Shown piece after piece: positions 34,549 to 44,002 of a stretch of DNA of 64,000 nt. The notes below the pieces were generated by a model. It saw nothing but the letters and a program-made list of their open reading frames with translations, searched no databases and was not told where the DNA came from. Each line of letters starts with the position of its first letter. The stretch's first letter is position 1. A program made the translations under genes and the position numbers. Source of the stretch: Tabrizicola_A sp044377735 (GTDB lineage: Bacteria; Pseudomonadota; Alphaproteobacteria; Rhodobacterales; Rhodobacteraceae); the NCBI GenBank assembly GCA_044377735.1, contig JBILYK010000001.1:1-64000 (forward strand). The letters run 5' to 3'.

Positions 34549-35916
34549 TCAGCCCTGCAACAGCCGTTTTAACAGATTGAGATCGTCGTTCAGCTGGCTG
34601 TCGGTTGCCATCAGTTCCTCGATCTTTTTCACACCGTGCATGATGGTGGTGTGATCGCGCCCCCCAAAACGGCGGCCAATTTCTGGCAACGAGCGCGGGG
34701 TCAACTGCTTGGCCAGATACATCGCCACCTGACGAGGCCGGGCGATGTTGCGCGGGCGTTTGGGGCCGATCATATCGGACAGGCGAATGTTGTAGTGTTC
34801 GGCCACCTTGCGCTGGATTTCTTCGATGGTCAGCTTGCGGTCTGAGGCGCGCAGAATATCGGCCAAGCAGTCCTGCGCCAATTCAAGTGTGATCTCGCGG
34901 CCCACCAGAGAGGCAAAGGCGAAAAGGCGCGTCAGCGCGCCTTCAAGCACACGGACATTCGTCGTGATGCGATGCGCCAAGAAGTCCAGAACGCCTTGGG
35001 CGATCTGCAAGCCGGGATATTGCTGGCGGTAGAACTCAGCCTTTTGCTGCAAAATCCCAAGGCGCAATTCGTAATCCGTCGGATGCAGATCGACGACAAG
35101 TCCGCATTGCAGGCGGCTTTTAATGCGATCTTCCAGATCCTTGATTTCGCCCGGCGCGCGGTCAGCGGAAATCACGATCTGTTTGTTTTGATCAACCAAC
35201 GCATTGAAGGTGTGAAAGAACTCTTCCTGCGTGCTGTCCTTGCCAGCGATGAATTGCACATCATCGACCATCAAAACATCGACCGAACGGAAAATCTCTT
35301 TGAAGTCCATGATCTGCTTGTCACGCAAGGCTTGGACAAAGCGATACATGAACTGTTCGGCTGACAAATACAGCACCCGCAGATCGGGTTGGCGGGCGCT
35401 CAGTTCATGGGCAATGGCGTGCATCAGGTGGGTCTTGCCAAGACCGACGCCACCATAAAGGAAAAGCGGGTTAAAGGTGACCGGTCCGCCTTCTGCGACC
35501 CGGCGGGCCGCAGCATGCGCAAGCTCATTTGGCTTTCCGACGACAAAGCTGTCGAACGTGAAACGCGCATCCAGCGCGGCACCGGGCAGGTCATCATCTG
35601 AACCCGGCCGACGCTGTGAAAGTTTCGGCCGTGCCTTTACCGGCGCGGCCATGCTGCGCGGAGCAGCCGCATGGGCTGAGGGCACAAAGAACTCAAGCCG
35701 CGACACCTCTTGGCCAGTGTCGTTCAGATGCTTGAGAATGTGGTCAGAGAAATTCCGAGCCACCCAGTCGCCGAAAAAACTGGTGGGGACTTCGAAACGC
35801 GCCAAGGGACCCCGCAACTCAGCCAAACGAATCGGCTCGATCCAAGTGGTATAGTTGTTGCGGCCGATGCGCTTGATCAGGTCTTCGCGCAGCTTGCTCC
35901 AGGCCTCGTTTGTCAT
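34549..35916 (-). CDS. dnaA: chromosomal replication initiator DnaA
   Basis: This 455-residue initiator has an N-terminal helicase-loading domain, an AAA+ core with Walker A GGVGLGKTHL (near 163-172) and Walker B VLMVDDVQF, and the C-terminal DNA-binding signature GRDHTTIMHGVKKI. It binds origin DnaA boxes and opens oriC. ATG 35916 (MTNEAWSKLRED) is the natural start; the longer frame from 36078 adds unsupported residues. dnaN and recF follow downstream. Confidence 0.96.
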   Translation of the reverse strand: MTNEAWSKLREDLIKRIGRNNYTTWIEPIRLAELRGPLARFEVPTSFFGDWVARNFSDHILKHLNDTGQEVSRLEFFVPSAHAAAPRSMAAPVKARPKLSQRRPGSDDDLPGAALDARFTFDSFVVGKPNELAHAAARRVAEGGPVTFNPLFLYGGVGLGKTHLMHAIAHELSARQPDLRVLYLSAEQFMYRFVQALRDKQIMDFKEIFRSVDVLMVDDVQFIAGKDSTQEEFFHTFNALVDQNKQIVISADRAPGEIKDLEDRIKSRLQCGLVVDLHPTDYELRLGILQQKAEFYRQQYPGLQIAQGVLDFLAHRITTNVRVLEGALTRLFAFASLVGREITLELAQDCLADILRASDRKLTIEEIQRKVAEHYNIRLSDMIGPKRPRNIARPRQVAMYLAKQLTPRSLPEIGRRFGGRDHTTIMHGVKKIEELMATDSQLNDDLNLLKRLLQG

Positions 35917-36423
35917 TCGTCTTCCGTCCCCGGCCTTTCCGGATAAAGTCCGGCGGCACTTTGATATTGTTGCTTCACCATTCATAGCGAAACCAGACCA
36001 CACAGGACCGAAAGGCATGGTCGGCTTGTCCAACGGGACAGACATGACGCATGTGACACGGCTCAACCAATAACACACCAGAAACCGCTCTGATGCGTTA
36101 TGGTTCAGCTTTCTTCAGACTGCACAAGCGGCAGACTGATTAACGCAATGATCTAGAACGACTTTTATTTAGTCTCTTCATGATCGACCACAGCAAGGCA
36201 GGTAAAGCCGGGGTCATCATGTCGTTCAAGGTTGCGTCATGTTCCCCAAGTGATCGTGAATCGCAGGCCCAAGCTAGCAACCTGCATTGATGGGGCGCAA
36301 CTGATCTATGCGCTTGACAGGGTTTGACCTGCGCGAATCCCCTCGGCTGTGCAAAACGGCAACGCAGGGCCCGGTGAGGCCCTGAAAAGAGCGAGCCCGG
36401 AGCTTGTATTCATTAAGGAAAAA
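35917..36423. other. dnaA-rpsT intergenic region, no gene
   Basis: This 507-bp region between dnaA and rpsT holds no gene. It contains a moderately AT-rich stretch (about 36110-36190), but I find no match to the canonical DnaA box TTATCCACA, so I do not call it the origin. The dnaA promoter must lie here; I cannot set its position. Confidence 0.5.
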
Positions 36424-36449
36424 GGGGCGCTTCCCTACGGAAGCGCCCC
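36424..36449 (-). terminator. rho-independent terminator of rpsT
   Basis: GGGGCGCTTCC and GGAAGCGCCCC form a perfect 11-bp stem around a CTAC loop. On the minus strand the stem is followed by a run of five T (36419-36423). It lies about 28 bp after the rpsT stop. Confidence 0.9.
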
Positions 36450-36477
36450 TCCAAACCGAGAATCGGTTAAGGTCAGA

Positions 36478-36753
36478 TCAGGCCTTCGGCGCAGCCAGCG
36501 CTTTGACGCGCGAGGTCAGGCGCGACATTTTGCGCGAGGCGGTGTTCTTGTGCAGAACGCCCTTGGTGACGCCCCGCATCAGTTCGGGCTGGGCGGCAGC
36601 CAAAGCGGTGGCGGCGGCATCAGCGTTGCCCGATGTCAGGGCTTCTTCGACCTTGCGAAGGAAGGTGCGGATTCGCGAGCGGCGGGCTTTGTTGATGTCC
36701 TGACGGACCTCGGCCTGACGGACGCGCTTTTTGGACTGGGCGGTATTTGCCAT
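36478..36753 (-). CDS. rpsT: 30S ribosomal protein S20
   Basis: This 91-residue basic protein (MANTAQSKKRVRQAEVRQ..., with FLRKVEEAL and LHKNTASRKMSRL) is typical of S20, which binds 16S rRNA early in assembly. It has its own strong terminator. It is commonly found near dnaA in this order. Confidence 0.97.
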   Translation of the reverse strand: MANTAQSKKRVRQAEVRQDINKARRSRIRTFLRKVEEALTSGNADAAATALAAAQPELMRGVTKGVLHKNTASRKMSRLTSRVKALAAPKA

Positions 36754-36903
36754 GGGCTGAACTCTCTTGGGTCTTGTGTCTATCTGATCGCACGAAAACC
36801 CCCAAGCCCCCTTCCGATGGAAAAGGAATCGTTCACGCCAATAGCGGGCCCACGCGCATGTGGGGCGGCAGTTAGCCCCCCCAGCCGGTAAATGCAACCA
36901 AAA

Positions 36904-37680
36904 TCAGCGATCGCGGAACTGCGGTTGGCGCTTTTCGATAAAGGCGGCCATGCCTTCTTTCTGGTCTTCTGTGGCAAAAGCGGCGTGAAAGGCACGGCGT
37001 TCGAACAAAAGCCCCTCACGCAGGGTGGTTTCCAACGCGCGATTCACCGATTCTTTCACAGTCATCGTGATGACCGCCGATTTCTCGGCAATTTTTGCAG
37101 CGCATTTCATCGCTTCATCGCGCAACTGGGCAGCAGGCACCACGCGGCTGACCAACCCTGCACGCTCGGCCTCAACCGCATCCATGAAACGGCCGGTCAG
37201 GTTCATGTCCATCGCCTTGGCCTTGCCCACCAGCCGCGTCAGACGCTGGGTGCCGCCCATACCAGCGACGATTCCAAGGTTGATTTCAGGCTGGCCAAAT
37301 TTGGCGGTATCGGCGGCGATGATGAAATCGCACATCATGGCGAGTTCGCAGCCGCCCCCCAGACAGTACCCAGCAACAGCGGCGATCACGGGTTTGCGGG
37401 CGCGGGAAATCGCCTGGGCTTCGGGGCCGAACAGATCGTCAAAATAGACATCCACATAGGATTTCTCGGCCATTTCGCGCACATCTGCCCCGGCGGCAAA
37501 GGCCTTGTCAGACCCGGTCACCACAATGCAGCGGATCTTGTCGTTGCGGTCAGCGGCGGTGATGGCCTCGGCCAGTTCTGACATCAGCTTGATGTTCAGC
37601 GCGTTCATCGCGTCGGGACGGTTCAGCCGGATGAGGCAAGTGTAATCTTCGATTTCGACGATCAGGGTTTCATAGGCCAT
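36904..37680 (-). CDS. enoyl-CoA hydratase
   Basis: This 258-residue crotonase-fold enzyme has AFAAGADVREMAE (oxyanion-hole region, near 60-72), GYCLGGGCELAMMCD (near 103-117) and PEINLGIVAGMGGTQRL (near 130-146), with the two catalytic acidic residues in the last two segments. It hydrates trans-2-enoyl-CoA in fatty-acid beta-oxidation. The mutM gene follows upstream, in the same direction and about 60 bp away, as in related genomes. Confidence 0.93.
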   Translation of the reverse strand: MAYETLIVEIEDYTCLIRLNRPDAMNALNIKLMSELAEAITAADRNDKIRCIVVTGSDKAFAAGADVREMAEKSYVDVYFDDLFGPEAQAISRARKPVIAAVAGYCLGGGCELAMMCDFIIAADTAKFGQPEINLGIVAGMGGTQRLTRLVGKAKAMDMNLTGRFMDAVEAERAGLVSRVVPAAQLRDEAMKCAAKIAEKSAVITMTVKESVNRALETTLREGLLFERRAFHAAFATEDQKEGMAAFIEKRQPQFRDR

Positions 37681-37739
37681 GGCAGTGGCTCCTGTGGTTT
37701 GATGCGCGGACTCCTAGCAGTAACGTAGGCGTTAGCAAG

Positions 37740-38591
37740 TCACCTCTGGCAGGTGGGGCAATGAAAAGAGGAACGGCCCGATTGCACCGTGCGGGCGATC
37801 AGGCTTTTGCATCCAGGGGTGACGCAGACTTCACCTTCGCGGCCATAAACACGGAAGGTATGCTGAAAATATCCAAGCTCGCCATCGGCTTGGCGGTAAT
37901 CGCGCAGCGATGATCCACCCGCCGCAATTGCCTCGGACAGGACATCGCGGATGATCGGCACAAGGCGGGCCACCTCGCGCGACGTCACGTTGCGAGCCAA
38001 GCGAAGCGGGCTGATCTGTGCCCGGAAAAGCACTTCGCAGACATAGATGTTGCCCAGACCAGCGACATTGTGCTGGTCAAGAAGCGCCGACTTTATCGGC
38101 GTGGCGCGCGCCTTCAGGCGGGCCGCCAGATGGGCCTCATGAAAGTCATTTCCCAAGGGTTCGGGGCCGATCACTGCCAGCAGTGGGTGGCTTTCCGCGC
38201 TGGCGGTGGTCAAAAGATCCATCGCACCAAAGCGACGAGCGTCGTTGAAGGTCACGCGCGCGCCGCCCTCCATGTCCAGTACCACATGGTCATGCTTGGC
38301 AGGCGCAGGATGGTGATGGTGAAACTGGCCTAACTGCGCGCCCGAAATCAGCATCCGGCCCGACATGCCTAGATGGATCAGCAGGCTTTCGCCTGTGGAC
38401 AGGTCAGCCAGAATGTATTTGGACCGCCGCCGCAGCCGCAAAACCTGCGCGCCCGTCAACCGTTCGGCCATGCGTGGCGGAAAGGGCCAGCGCAGATCAG
38501 CGCGGTTCACGGCGGCCTGTTCAATCCGCCTGCCCTCCATCACCGGCAACAGCCCCATGCGGACGGTTTCAACTTCGGGAAGTTCGGGCAT
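37740..38591 (-). CDS. mutM: formamidopyrimidine-DNA glycosylase (Fpg)
   Basis: This 283-residue base-excision repair enzyme removes 8-oxoguanine. It starts MPELPEVETVRMGL, with the catalytic Pro2 exposed after Met removal and Glu3. It ends in a zinc finger with four cysteines (C-x4-C-x16-C-x2-C; CVTPGC and CPTC). ATG 38591 is fixed by the invariant start; the longer frame adds residues that would bury Pro2. It is divergent from ubiE. Confidence 0.96.
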   Translation of the reverse strand: MPELPEVETVRMGLLPVMEGRRIEQAAVNRADLRWPFPPRMAERLTGAQVLRLRRRSKYILADLSTGESLLIHLGMSGRMLISGAQLGQFHHHHPAPAKHDHVVLDMEGGARVTFNDARRFGAMDLLTTASAESHPLLAVIGPEPLGNDFHEAHLAARLKARATPIKSALLDQHNVAGLGNIYVCEVLFRAQISPLRLARNVTSREVARLVPIIRDVLSEAIAAGGSSLRDYRQADGELGYFQHTFRVYGREGEVCVTPGCKSLIARTVQSGRSSFHCPTCQR

Positions 38592-38666
38592 GCGACCTCG
38601 TGCCGGCATTGAGGGTTTAGGGCTTCCCCCCTATAAGGTGCGCAACCCCACGGAAGGCAAGACCCG

Positions 38667-39425
38667 ATGACCGCGCCGCAAACCGACGACAGCACCACCC
38701 ATTTCGGTTTCCAGACCGTCCCCGAGGGCGAAAAGGCGGGCATGGTACATGGCGTATTCAGCCGGGTAGCGTCGAAATATGACGTGATGAATGACTTGAT
38801 GAGTATGGGCATCCACCGGGTCTGGAAAGACGCCATGATGGATTGGCTGGCCCCGCGTCCGGGCCAACGGCTGTTGGATGTCGCGGGTGGCACGGGCGAT
38901 GTGGCGTTTCGGTTCTTGAAACGCGCACCGGGGGCGACGGCGGTGGTCTGCGACATGACCGAACCGATGCTGATCGAGGGCCGAAAGCGTGCCGAAGCCG
39001 AGCAGATGGCCAGCAGCCTTGATTGGATTGTGGGTGACGCAATGGCGCTGCCATTTGAGGACAATTCCTTTGACGTTTACACCATCAGCTTCGGCATCCG
39101 GAATGTGGTGCGGGTGCCTGACGCGCTGAAAGAAGCCTACCGTGTGCTGAAACCAGGTGGGCGGCTCATGGTGCTGGAATTCAGCCAGATTCCGAATGAG
39201 CTGATGCAAAAGGCCTATGATCTTTATTCGTTCAACGTGATTCCGGTGATGGGGCAGATCGTGGCAAATGATCGCGAAAGCTATCAATATCTGGTCGAAT
39301 CCATTCGAAAGTTTCCAGATCAGGAGACGTTCCTTGGCATGATCCGGGCTGCTGGTTTTTCCCAAGCCAAGTATCGCAATCTGACCATGGGCATTGCGGC
39401 GCTTCATTCAGGCTGGAAGATCTGA
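38667..39425 (+). CDS. ubiE: ubiquinone/menaquinone C-methyltransferase UbiE
   Basis: This 252-residue SAM-dependent methyltransferase has motif I LLDVAGGTGDVAFRFL (near 68-83), MFSRVASKYDVMNDLMSMG at 29-47 and the family segment FGIRNV near 147. It methylates the demethylated quinone precursor. Its stop overlaps the ubiB start (TGATG), so the two quinone genes are coupled. Confidence 0.95.
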   Translation: MTAPQTDDSTTHFGFQTVPEGEKAGMVHGVFSRVASKYDVMNDLMSMGIHRVWKDAMMDWLAPRPGQRLLDVAGGTGDVAFRFLKRAPGATAVVCDMTEPMLIEGRKRAEAEQMASSLDWIVGDAMALPFEDNSFDVYTISFGIRNVVRVPDALKEAYRVLKPGGRLMVLEFSQIPNELMQKAYDLYSFNVIPVMGQIVANDRESYQYLVESIRKFPDQETFLGMIRAAGFSQAKYRNLTMGIAALHSGWKI

Positions 39426-40954
39426 TGCGGGGTCCGCACAACATCTGGCGGTTGATCCGCACAGGTGCCACGTTCGAGCGCAGCGGGGCGATGGATGTGG
39501 TGCTTGAGGCGCTGGAGGCACCCGCCCGCCTGCGGTTTGCGGCCTGGCTTTTGGGCTGGCCGTTCAAGTGGCTGGGTCTGCGAGGCGATCCAGCGCTGCC
39601 TCCCGTGACGCGGGCGCTCACGGCACTGGGTCCGGCCTACATCAAATTTGGACAGATCCTTTCGACCCGGCCCGATATCGTTGGCGAGGATTTGGCCGAG
39701 CAGTTGAAATACCTGCAGGACAAACTGCCGCCGTTCTCGATGGAAGAGGCACGCGCCATGGTTGCGGCCGAACTGGGCGCACCGGTTGAGATGCTGTTTT
39801 CCGAGTTCTCGGACCCAGTCGCGGCTGCGTCGATTGCGCAGGTGCACCATGCCCGAGTGATGGCGACCGACGTTGAGGTCGCCGTCAAGGTGCTGCGCCC
39901 CGGGATCGAGCGGGCCTTTCGCCGGGATCTTGATGCGTTCTATCTTGCGGCACGGACGATTGAATACCTTGCCCCGTTCTCGCGACGCCTGCGTCCTGTG
40001 GATGTGATCGCTCATTTCGAAGGCGTGGTGATGGGAGAGTTGGATCTGCGGCTCGAAGCCTCGGCCGCGTCAGAGTTTGCCGAAAACACCAAAACCGACG
40101 AAGGGTTTCAGGTTCCGGTGCCGATTTGGGGATTGTCCGCGCGGCGCGTGATGACGCTGGGCTGGGCCGAAGGCATTTCCCTGTCTGACAACGCCGCAAT
40201 TGATGCAGCCGGACATGATCGGGTGGCTTTGGGCGCGCGCGTGTTGTCCTTGTTCCTGAGCCATGCCCTGCGCGACGGATTGTTTCACGGCGACATGCAT
40301 CAGGGCAATCTGAAGGTGGCCGCGAATGGCGATATCATCGCTTATGATTTTGGGATCATGGGGCGGATCGATGATTATACCCGCCGGGTCTACGCCGAGA
40401 TTCTTTATGGCTTTATCCGCCGCGATTACCGCCGGGTGGCCGAGGTTCATTTTGAGGCGGGTTATGTGCCCGCTGATTACGACATCGATGAATTTGCCCG
40501 CGCGCTGCGTGCGGTTGGCGAGCCGATTTTCGGGATTGAGGCCAACAAGGTTTCCATGGCGCGGCTTCTATCCTTCTTGTTCGAAGTGACCGAGCGCTTC
40601 GGCATGGAGACGCGGACCGAGCTGATCCATTTGCAGCGCACCATGGTCGTGGTCGAAGGTGTGGCGCGGTCTTTGGATCCGCATATCAACATCTGGCAGG
40701 TCGCAAAGCCGGTGGTCGAGGGGTATATCAGCCGCAACCTTGGTCCGCTGGCGCTGTTGCGTGATCTGGCGCAGACCGCGCGGGTGCTGGCCCGGTTTGG
40801 CCCACGTCTGCCCCATCTGGTTGAGGCGGCACTGATCGCACAGGCCGATACGCCGCCCCCGATGAAGCCACCCCGCACCCGTCTCAGGCTGGCGCAGGCG
40901 GCTTTGGCGATTTTGCTTCTCGCGGGTGGCTTTTGGTTGGGCCGCCTTGTGTAA
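39425..40954 (+). CDS. ubiB: ubiquinone biosynthesis regulatory protein kinase UbiB
   Basis: This 509-residue ADCK/UbiB-like protein has the KxGQ-type motif GPAYIKFGQILSTRPD (near 74-89), the Ala-rich loop AAASIAQVHHA (near 137-147) and the HGDMHQGNL catalytic-loop segment (near 288-296). One C-terminal transmembrane helix (about 488-508, QAALAILLLAGGFWLG) is clear; the family usually has two. It is needed for hydroxylation steps in ubiquinone synthesis. It follows ubiE with a 1-nt overlap and ends 18 bp before the convergent flgD. Confidence 0.94.
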   Translation: MRGPHNIWRLIRTGATFERSGAMDVVLEALEAPARLRFAAWLLGWPFKWLGLRGDPALPPVTRALTALGPAYIKFGQILSTRPDIVGEDLAEQLKYLQDKLPPFSMEEARAMVAAELGAPVEMLFSEFSDPVAAASIAQVHHARVMATDVEVAVKVLRPGIERAFRRDLDAFYLAARTIEYLAPFSRRLRPVDVIAHFEGVVMGELDLRLEASAASEFAENTKTDEGFQVPVPIWGLSARRVMTLGWAEGISLSDNAAIDAAGHDRVALGARVLSLFLSHALRDGLFHGDMHQGNLKVAANGDIIAYDFGIMGRIDDYTRRVYAEILYGFIRRDYRRVAEVHFEAGYVPADYDIDEFARALRAVGEPIFGIEANKVSMARLLSFLFEVTERFGMETRTELIHLQRTMVVVEGVARSLDPHINIWQVAKPVVEGYISRNLGPLALLRDLAQTARVLARFGPRLPHLVEAALIAQADTPPPMKPPRTRLRLAQAALAILLLAGGFWLGRLV

Positions 40955-40972
40955 CGCCAGAGCGATCGCAGG

Positions 40973-41647
40973 TCAGGATGTTGGCGCAGTTTGATTGGGC
41001 ACACGCAGCGCGGTGATGGAAGAGGAGGGCACTTCGACCCCGCCTTCCAGCACCAATGTCGCCCCTGTTGGCCCATTGCGCGCCTCGATGATGCGGGCAT
41101 AAGCTTCCACCGGGCTCTCCCCCAACCGTGTTTCGCCTGAAAAGCTTTCCAGCGATAGCGTGTAACGCCCTTCGGGCAGCGGATCGCCCGCCGCATCACC
41201 GCCAAGCCAATCATAAAGCCCCGGCGTGGTTGGCACCTCCTCGCGCGAGACAAGCGCACCTGATGCGTTGCGCACAACCAGAACGGCGCGATCGGCACCA
41301 ATGGCGGGGGAAAGTTGCATGGTCACCGGATCACCATCCATCCAGACCGGCGCATTCGCCCGCGCCTTTTGCCCGACCCAGCCGGCGAGTTGTGACATGC
41401 CTAAGACCGCCATTTGGCTTCCAAGGCTGGACAGTAGATCATTGGTGCGCATCTGCTGTTCCACCCCAGAAAAGGTGGCGAGTTGGGTGGCGTAATCGGC
41501 TGAATCAATCGGGTTCAACGGATCTTGGTTCTGCATCTGCGCGGTGAGCATCTTGAGGAAGGTATCAAAGTCCGACGAGATGCGCGGTTTGGACGTTGCA
41601 AGAGTTGGGGGGGTGCCTGGCGGGGGGGTGATCGCAGAAGTGGTCAT
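40973..41647 (-). CDS. flgD: flagellar hook-capping protein FlgD
   Basis: This 224-residue protein has the FlgD N-terminal DFDTFLKMLTAQMQNQDPLNP segment (near 29-48) and a C-terminal Ig-like cap domain. It caps hook assembly. ATG 41647 has AGGAG eight bases upstream; the frame from TTG 41653 lacks that spacing. It follows fliK on the minus strand by 11 bp. Confidence 0.9.
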   Translation of the reverse strand: MTTSAITPPPGTPPTLATSKPRISSDFDTFLKMLTAQMQNQDPLNPIDSADYATQLATFSGVEQQMRTNDLLSSLGSQMAVLGMSQLAGWVGQKARANAPVWMDGDPVTMQLSPAIGADRAVLVVRNASGALVSREEVPTTPGLYDWLGGDAAGDPLPEGRYTLSLESFSGETRLGESPVEAYARIIEARNGPTGATLVLEGGVEVPSSSITALRVPNQTAPTS

Positions 41648-41658
41648 GGGCAACTCTC

Positions 41659-43287
41659 CTAAAGGCGCAGGTCAAGGCCGGCGACGGGCGCTGTTGGCCG
41701 GTGTTTCTGTATCAGGCTGGCAGGTGGTGTCGGTTCGGGGCCTTTATCCTCGGTCCAAGCTGGGCCATCCTTTGCCGGTGGGTGCTGACCCTCGGCCCAA
41801 TCGCCGAAAGACAAGTTTCCCGCCTGTACCCCCGCTTGCCGAAGCTCAGCCATCAGTTCGGGAAGGTGACGACGGATAAGATCCAGCGTCTCAGGCTCCT
41901 CTGCCGATACGGTGATCGCCAGCCCAGCCCCCTCGGGACGCATGTCGAAGTGGACGCGGCCCAGTGTTTCGGGCGTGAGGGTCAACTCGATTCGACCGGG
42001 TGCGTCGGCGGCAAGACGCACCAGCGCGACGGTGACCTGTTGCACCGGGCTTTGTGGGGCATTGGGCATTGTGGTGCCGGGTGATCCCGTACTCGGCAGG
42101 GTGGCGGGAGGAGCGGGTTGTAAGGTGACGGCCGGATCGCCCGGTGGCGCTGCCTCATCTGCGGTAACCGGGGTGATCTTGCTGATGACCTCGGCTGCGG
42201 CGACGGGTGCGGGCAGAACGGGCACCGGCTCAATCGTCGCTGCGGGCTCTTTGGGCGTAGATGGGGGTGGAAGTGCCAAGGACGTTGGTATCGCGGCAAC
42301 CGGGAGGGCATTTGCAAATGGTGTCTCGGCCAGTTTGGACAGGGTGGGCGTAGCAAGTACCATCCCAACCGCAGGATCGATGCCCAAGGACGGGACCGCT
42401 GTCAGCCGAAGGCTATGCTCTTGCACTGAGGGATGATGTGGCCTTGCAGGGGCCGCCGTCCTGCTATCCATTTGATCTGTAAAGATCATGCGCATGTGCG
42501 GCGTCGGAGTTTGCGATGATGCTGTTTGGATACGAAGGTGACCCGCCACCGTTTGCATGACAGGCAGGGCGATCTGCCCGGTGTTAACCCAGGTGTTGAC
42601 CATGTCAAGGCGGGCGATGGGATTGGACGGATCTGTCGGCGCTTGGATTGGCTGCGGCGCGATCACAGAAGCCTGCTTTGCCTCGGCAGGTTCGGGCATA
42701 CCAATTGGCGCGGTTGCCGCCACCGTCTTGGGCACCTCATTTGACGCACCTTCCTTGGCTGTCCCGTCGGTCAAGGCCATGGCCGGGCTGGGTGTGGCGT
42801 GCTGGTCCGGGCTTGATATCGCGGCGCCCTCTGTTGCGACCCGTGTCCCGTCTGGCGTCGCCTGTGCATCCAAAGGAAGTGGAATGCCATGATACATAGG
42901 CCTTCGCGCCACGGTCTGGGTTGGCCATGGTCCCTGCGGCAGGTCGTCTGCTTTAGGCGGCAGTTCATCCTGCAGCACGGTCGCCGGGGCGGGGAGCTTG
43001 GGCGGGACCTGCATGGTAGGAGCGTCCATCGCCACAGCGACCAGCCCTGGTTGGGGCTGCACGGGCCAAGGAACGCCGAGTGAGATGGGCGGCGCCTCTA
43101 GCTCGGCGCCAACCTCTTTGACCAAAGGTTGCAAACCAGGCTCAGTTGCGGGGTCGGTTTGTCCAAACGTCTCAAGAAACAGCGCTGGATCAAGATCCAG
43201 CATCTGGCGGTCAAGCAGCATTGGTCTTTGACCATGAATGGTTGGACCGGGTCTAACAGACAGGATGTCTGGCATTGCGCTGTGCAT
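41659..43287 (-). CDS. fliK: flagellar hook-length control protein FliK
   Basis: This 542-residue protein is rich in Pro, Ala and Thr over its first 400 residues (disordered ruler) and has a conserved C-terminal FliK domain (about 410-500; IELTLTPETLGRVHFDMRPEGAG, LIRRHLPELMAELRQAG). It measures hook length and switches export specificity. GGAG lies five bases before the ATG. It is divergent from flgJ-like, and its length is at the upper side of normal. Confidence 0.88.
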   Translation of the reverse strand: MHSAMPDILSVRPGPTIHGQRPMLLDRQMLDLDPALFLETFGQTDPATEPGLQPLVKEVGAELEAPPISLGVPWPVQPQPGLVAVAMDAPTMQVPPKLPAPATVLQDELPPKADDLPQGPWPTQTVARRPMYHGIPLPLDAQATPDGTRVATEGAAISSPDQHATPSPAMALTDGTAKEGASNEVPKTVAATAPIGMPEPAEAKQASVIAPQPIQAPTDPSNPIARLDMVNTWVNTGQIALPVMQTVAGHLRIQTASSQTPTPHMRMIFTDQMDSRTAAPARPHHPSVQEHSLRLTAVPSLGIDPAVGMVLATPTLSKLAETPFANALPVAAIPTSLALPPPSTPKEPAATIEPVPVLPAPVAAAEVISKITPVTADEAAPPGDPAVTLQPAPPATLPSTGSPGTTMPNAPQSPVQQVTVALVRLAADAPGRIELTLTPETLGRVHFDMRPEGAGLAITVSAEEPETLDLIRRHLPELMAELRQAGVQAGNLSFGDWAEGQHPPAKDGPAWTEDKGPEPTPPASLIQKHRPTAPVAGLDLRL

Positions 43288-43335
43288 GGGGTCTCCGACT
43301 TCTGCCGATACTGCTCCCTTATTGCCTGACGACAG

Positions 43336-43350
43336 TTACCGGCTGTTTAC
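43336..43350. promoter_or_regulatory. TTAC-N7-TTAC motif between fliK and the flgJ-like gene
   Basis: The motif resembles the CtrA consensus TTAA-N7-TTAA with C in both fourth positions. It lies in the divergent gap, 49 bp before fliK and 46 bp before flgJ-like. CtrA commonly controls flagellar promoters in Alphaproteobacteria. With two mismatches it is only a candidate. Confidence 0.3.
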
Positions 43351-43395
43351 CGCGACCCCCCATAATCGGGAAAATTGAACATAAACGAGGGTGAG

Positions 43396-43695
43396 ATGAT
43401 TCCGCCGCTGTCGATTTCCGCCACCCCGCCCCAGGCGCGTGGCCAGACAACCGCCATGCTGATGGAAACAGCGAAAGAGCTTGAGGCAGTTTTTCTGTCA
43501 GAAATGCTGTCTTTTTCAGGGCTTGGGACCGCCTCGGCCGAGTTTGGGGGCGGGATGGGCGAAGACCAGTTCGCTTCATTCCTGCGTGATGAACAGGCGC
43601 GACTGCTCGTCGAACGCGGCGGTATCGGGCTTGCCCAGACCATCTTCGAATCGCTTGTGTCGCAGACCAGGGAGGCCACGCATGACACCGCTTGA
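43396..43695 (+). CDS. flgJ: FlgJ-like rod-binding protein lacking the muramidase domain
   Basis: This 99-residue protein matches only the N-terminal rod-assembly part of FlgJ (TAKELEAVFLSEMLSFSGL, FASFLRDEQARLLVERGGIGLAQ). The peptidoglycan-degrading half of enterobacterial FlgJ is missing, as in other Rhodobacterales where a separate lytic transglycosylase does that job; such an enzyme is encoded at 57411. The ATG at 43396 is favoured because GAGG lies eight bases upstream and the longer TTG frame is not supported. It overlaps the next gene by 14 nt. Confidence 0.85.
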   Translation: MIPPLSISATPPQARGQTTAMLMETAKELEAVFLSEMLSFSGLGTASAEFGGGMGEDQFASFLRDEQARLLVERGGIGLAQTIFESLVSQTREATHDTA

Positions 43696-44002
43696 AACGC
43701 TTTTGGAGGACATGGCGGAGCGTGTCCGTCGGGCAGATTTTTCCACCCTGGCCCTCTTGGCGCCGCAGCTTGAGACGGCGCTCACTGGGTTGGGGGGCGC
43801 GGTTGACCCAGCCGCGATGGGCCGACTGCGGCGCAAGGCCGAAGAGAATGCCCAGCTTTTGGAGGCAGCGCGGCGGGGGTTGCGGGCTGCGCGCCGCCGG
43901 ATCGAAGAAACCCGCCGCGCCGGGGCCGCCTTGCAAACCTATGATGGCAAGGGCCGACGGGCCGAGATCATCCCCGGCGGCCCAACCGCCGGACGGTTCT
44001 AG
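43682..44002 (+). CDS. FlgN-like flagellar chaperone
   Basis: This 106-residue alpha-helical protein (TPLETLLEDMAERVRRAD, then long charged helices ENAQLLEAARRGLRAARRRIEE) is of FlgN size and charge pattern and sits directly after flgJ-like with a 14-nt overlap. FlgN binds the hook-filament junction proteins FlgK and FlgL before export. The sequence match is not strong, so it may be another small flagellar chaperone. Confidence 0.6.
   Translation: MTPLETLLEDMAERVRRADFSTLALLAPQLETALTGLGGAVDPAAMGRLRRKAEENAQLLEAARRGLRAARRRIEETRRAGAALQTYDGKGRRAEIIPGGPTAGRF

Noticed and set aside
36310..36345. TTGACA-like box as a promoter for a rightward small RNA before rpsT
   Set aside because: There is no matching -10 box at the right spacing and the following stem-loop serves rpsT on the other strand.
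35917..36423. oriC at dnaA
   Set aside because: No canonical DnaA boxes were found, so I do not annotate an origin.
43375..43395. TTG start for the flgJ-like gene
   Set aside because: The ATG at 43396 has a better ribosome binding site and matches the family start.
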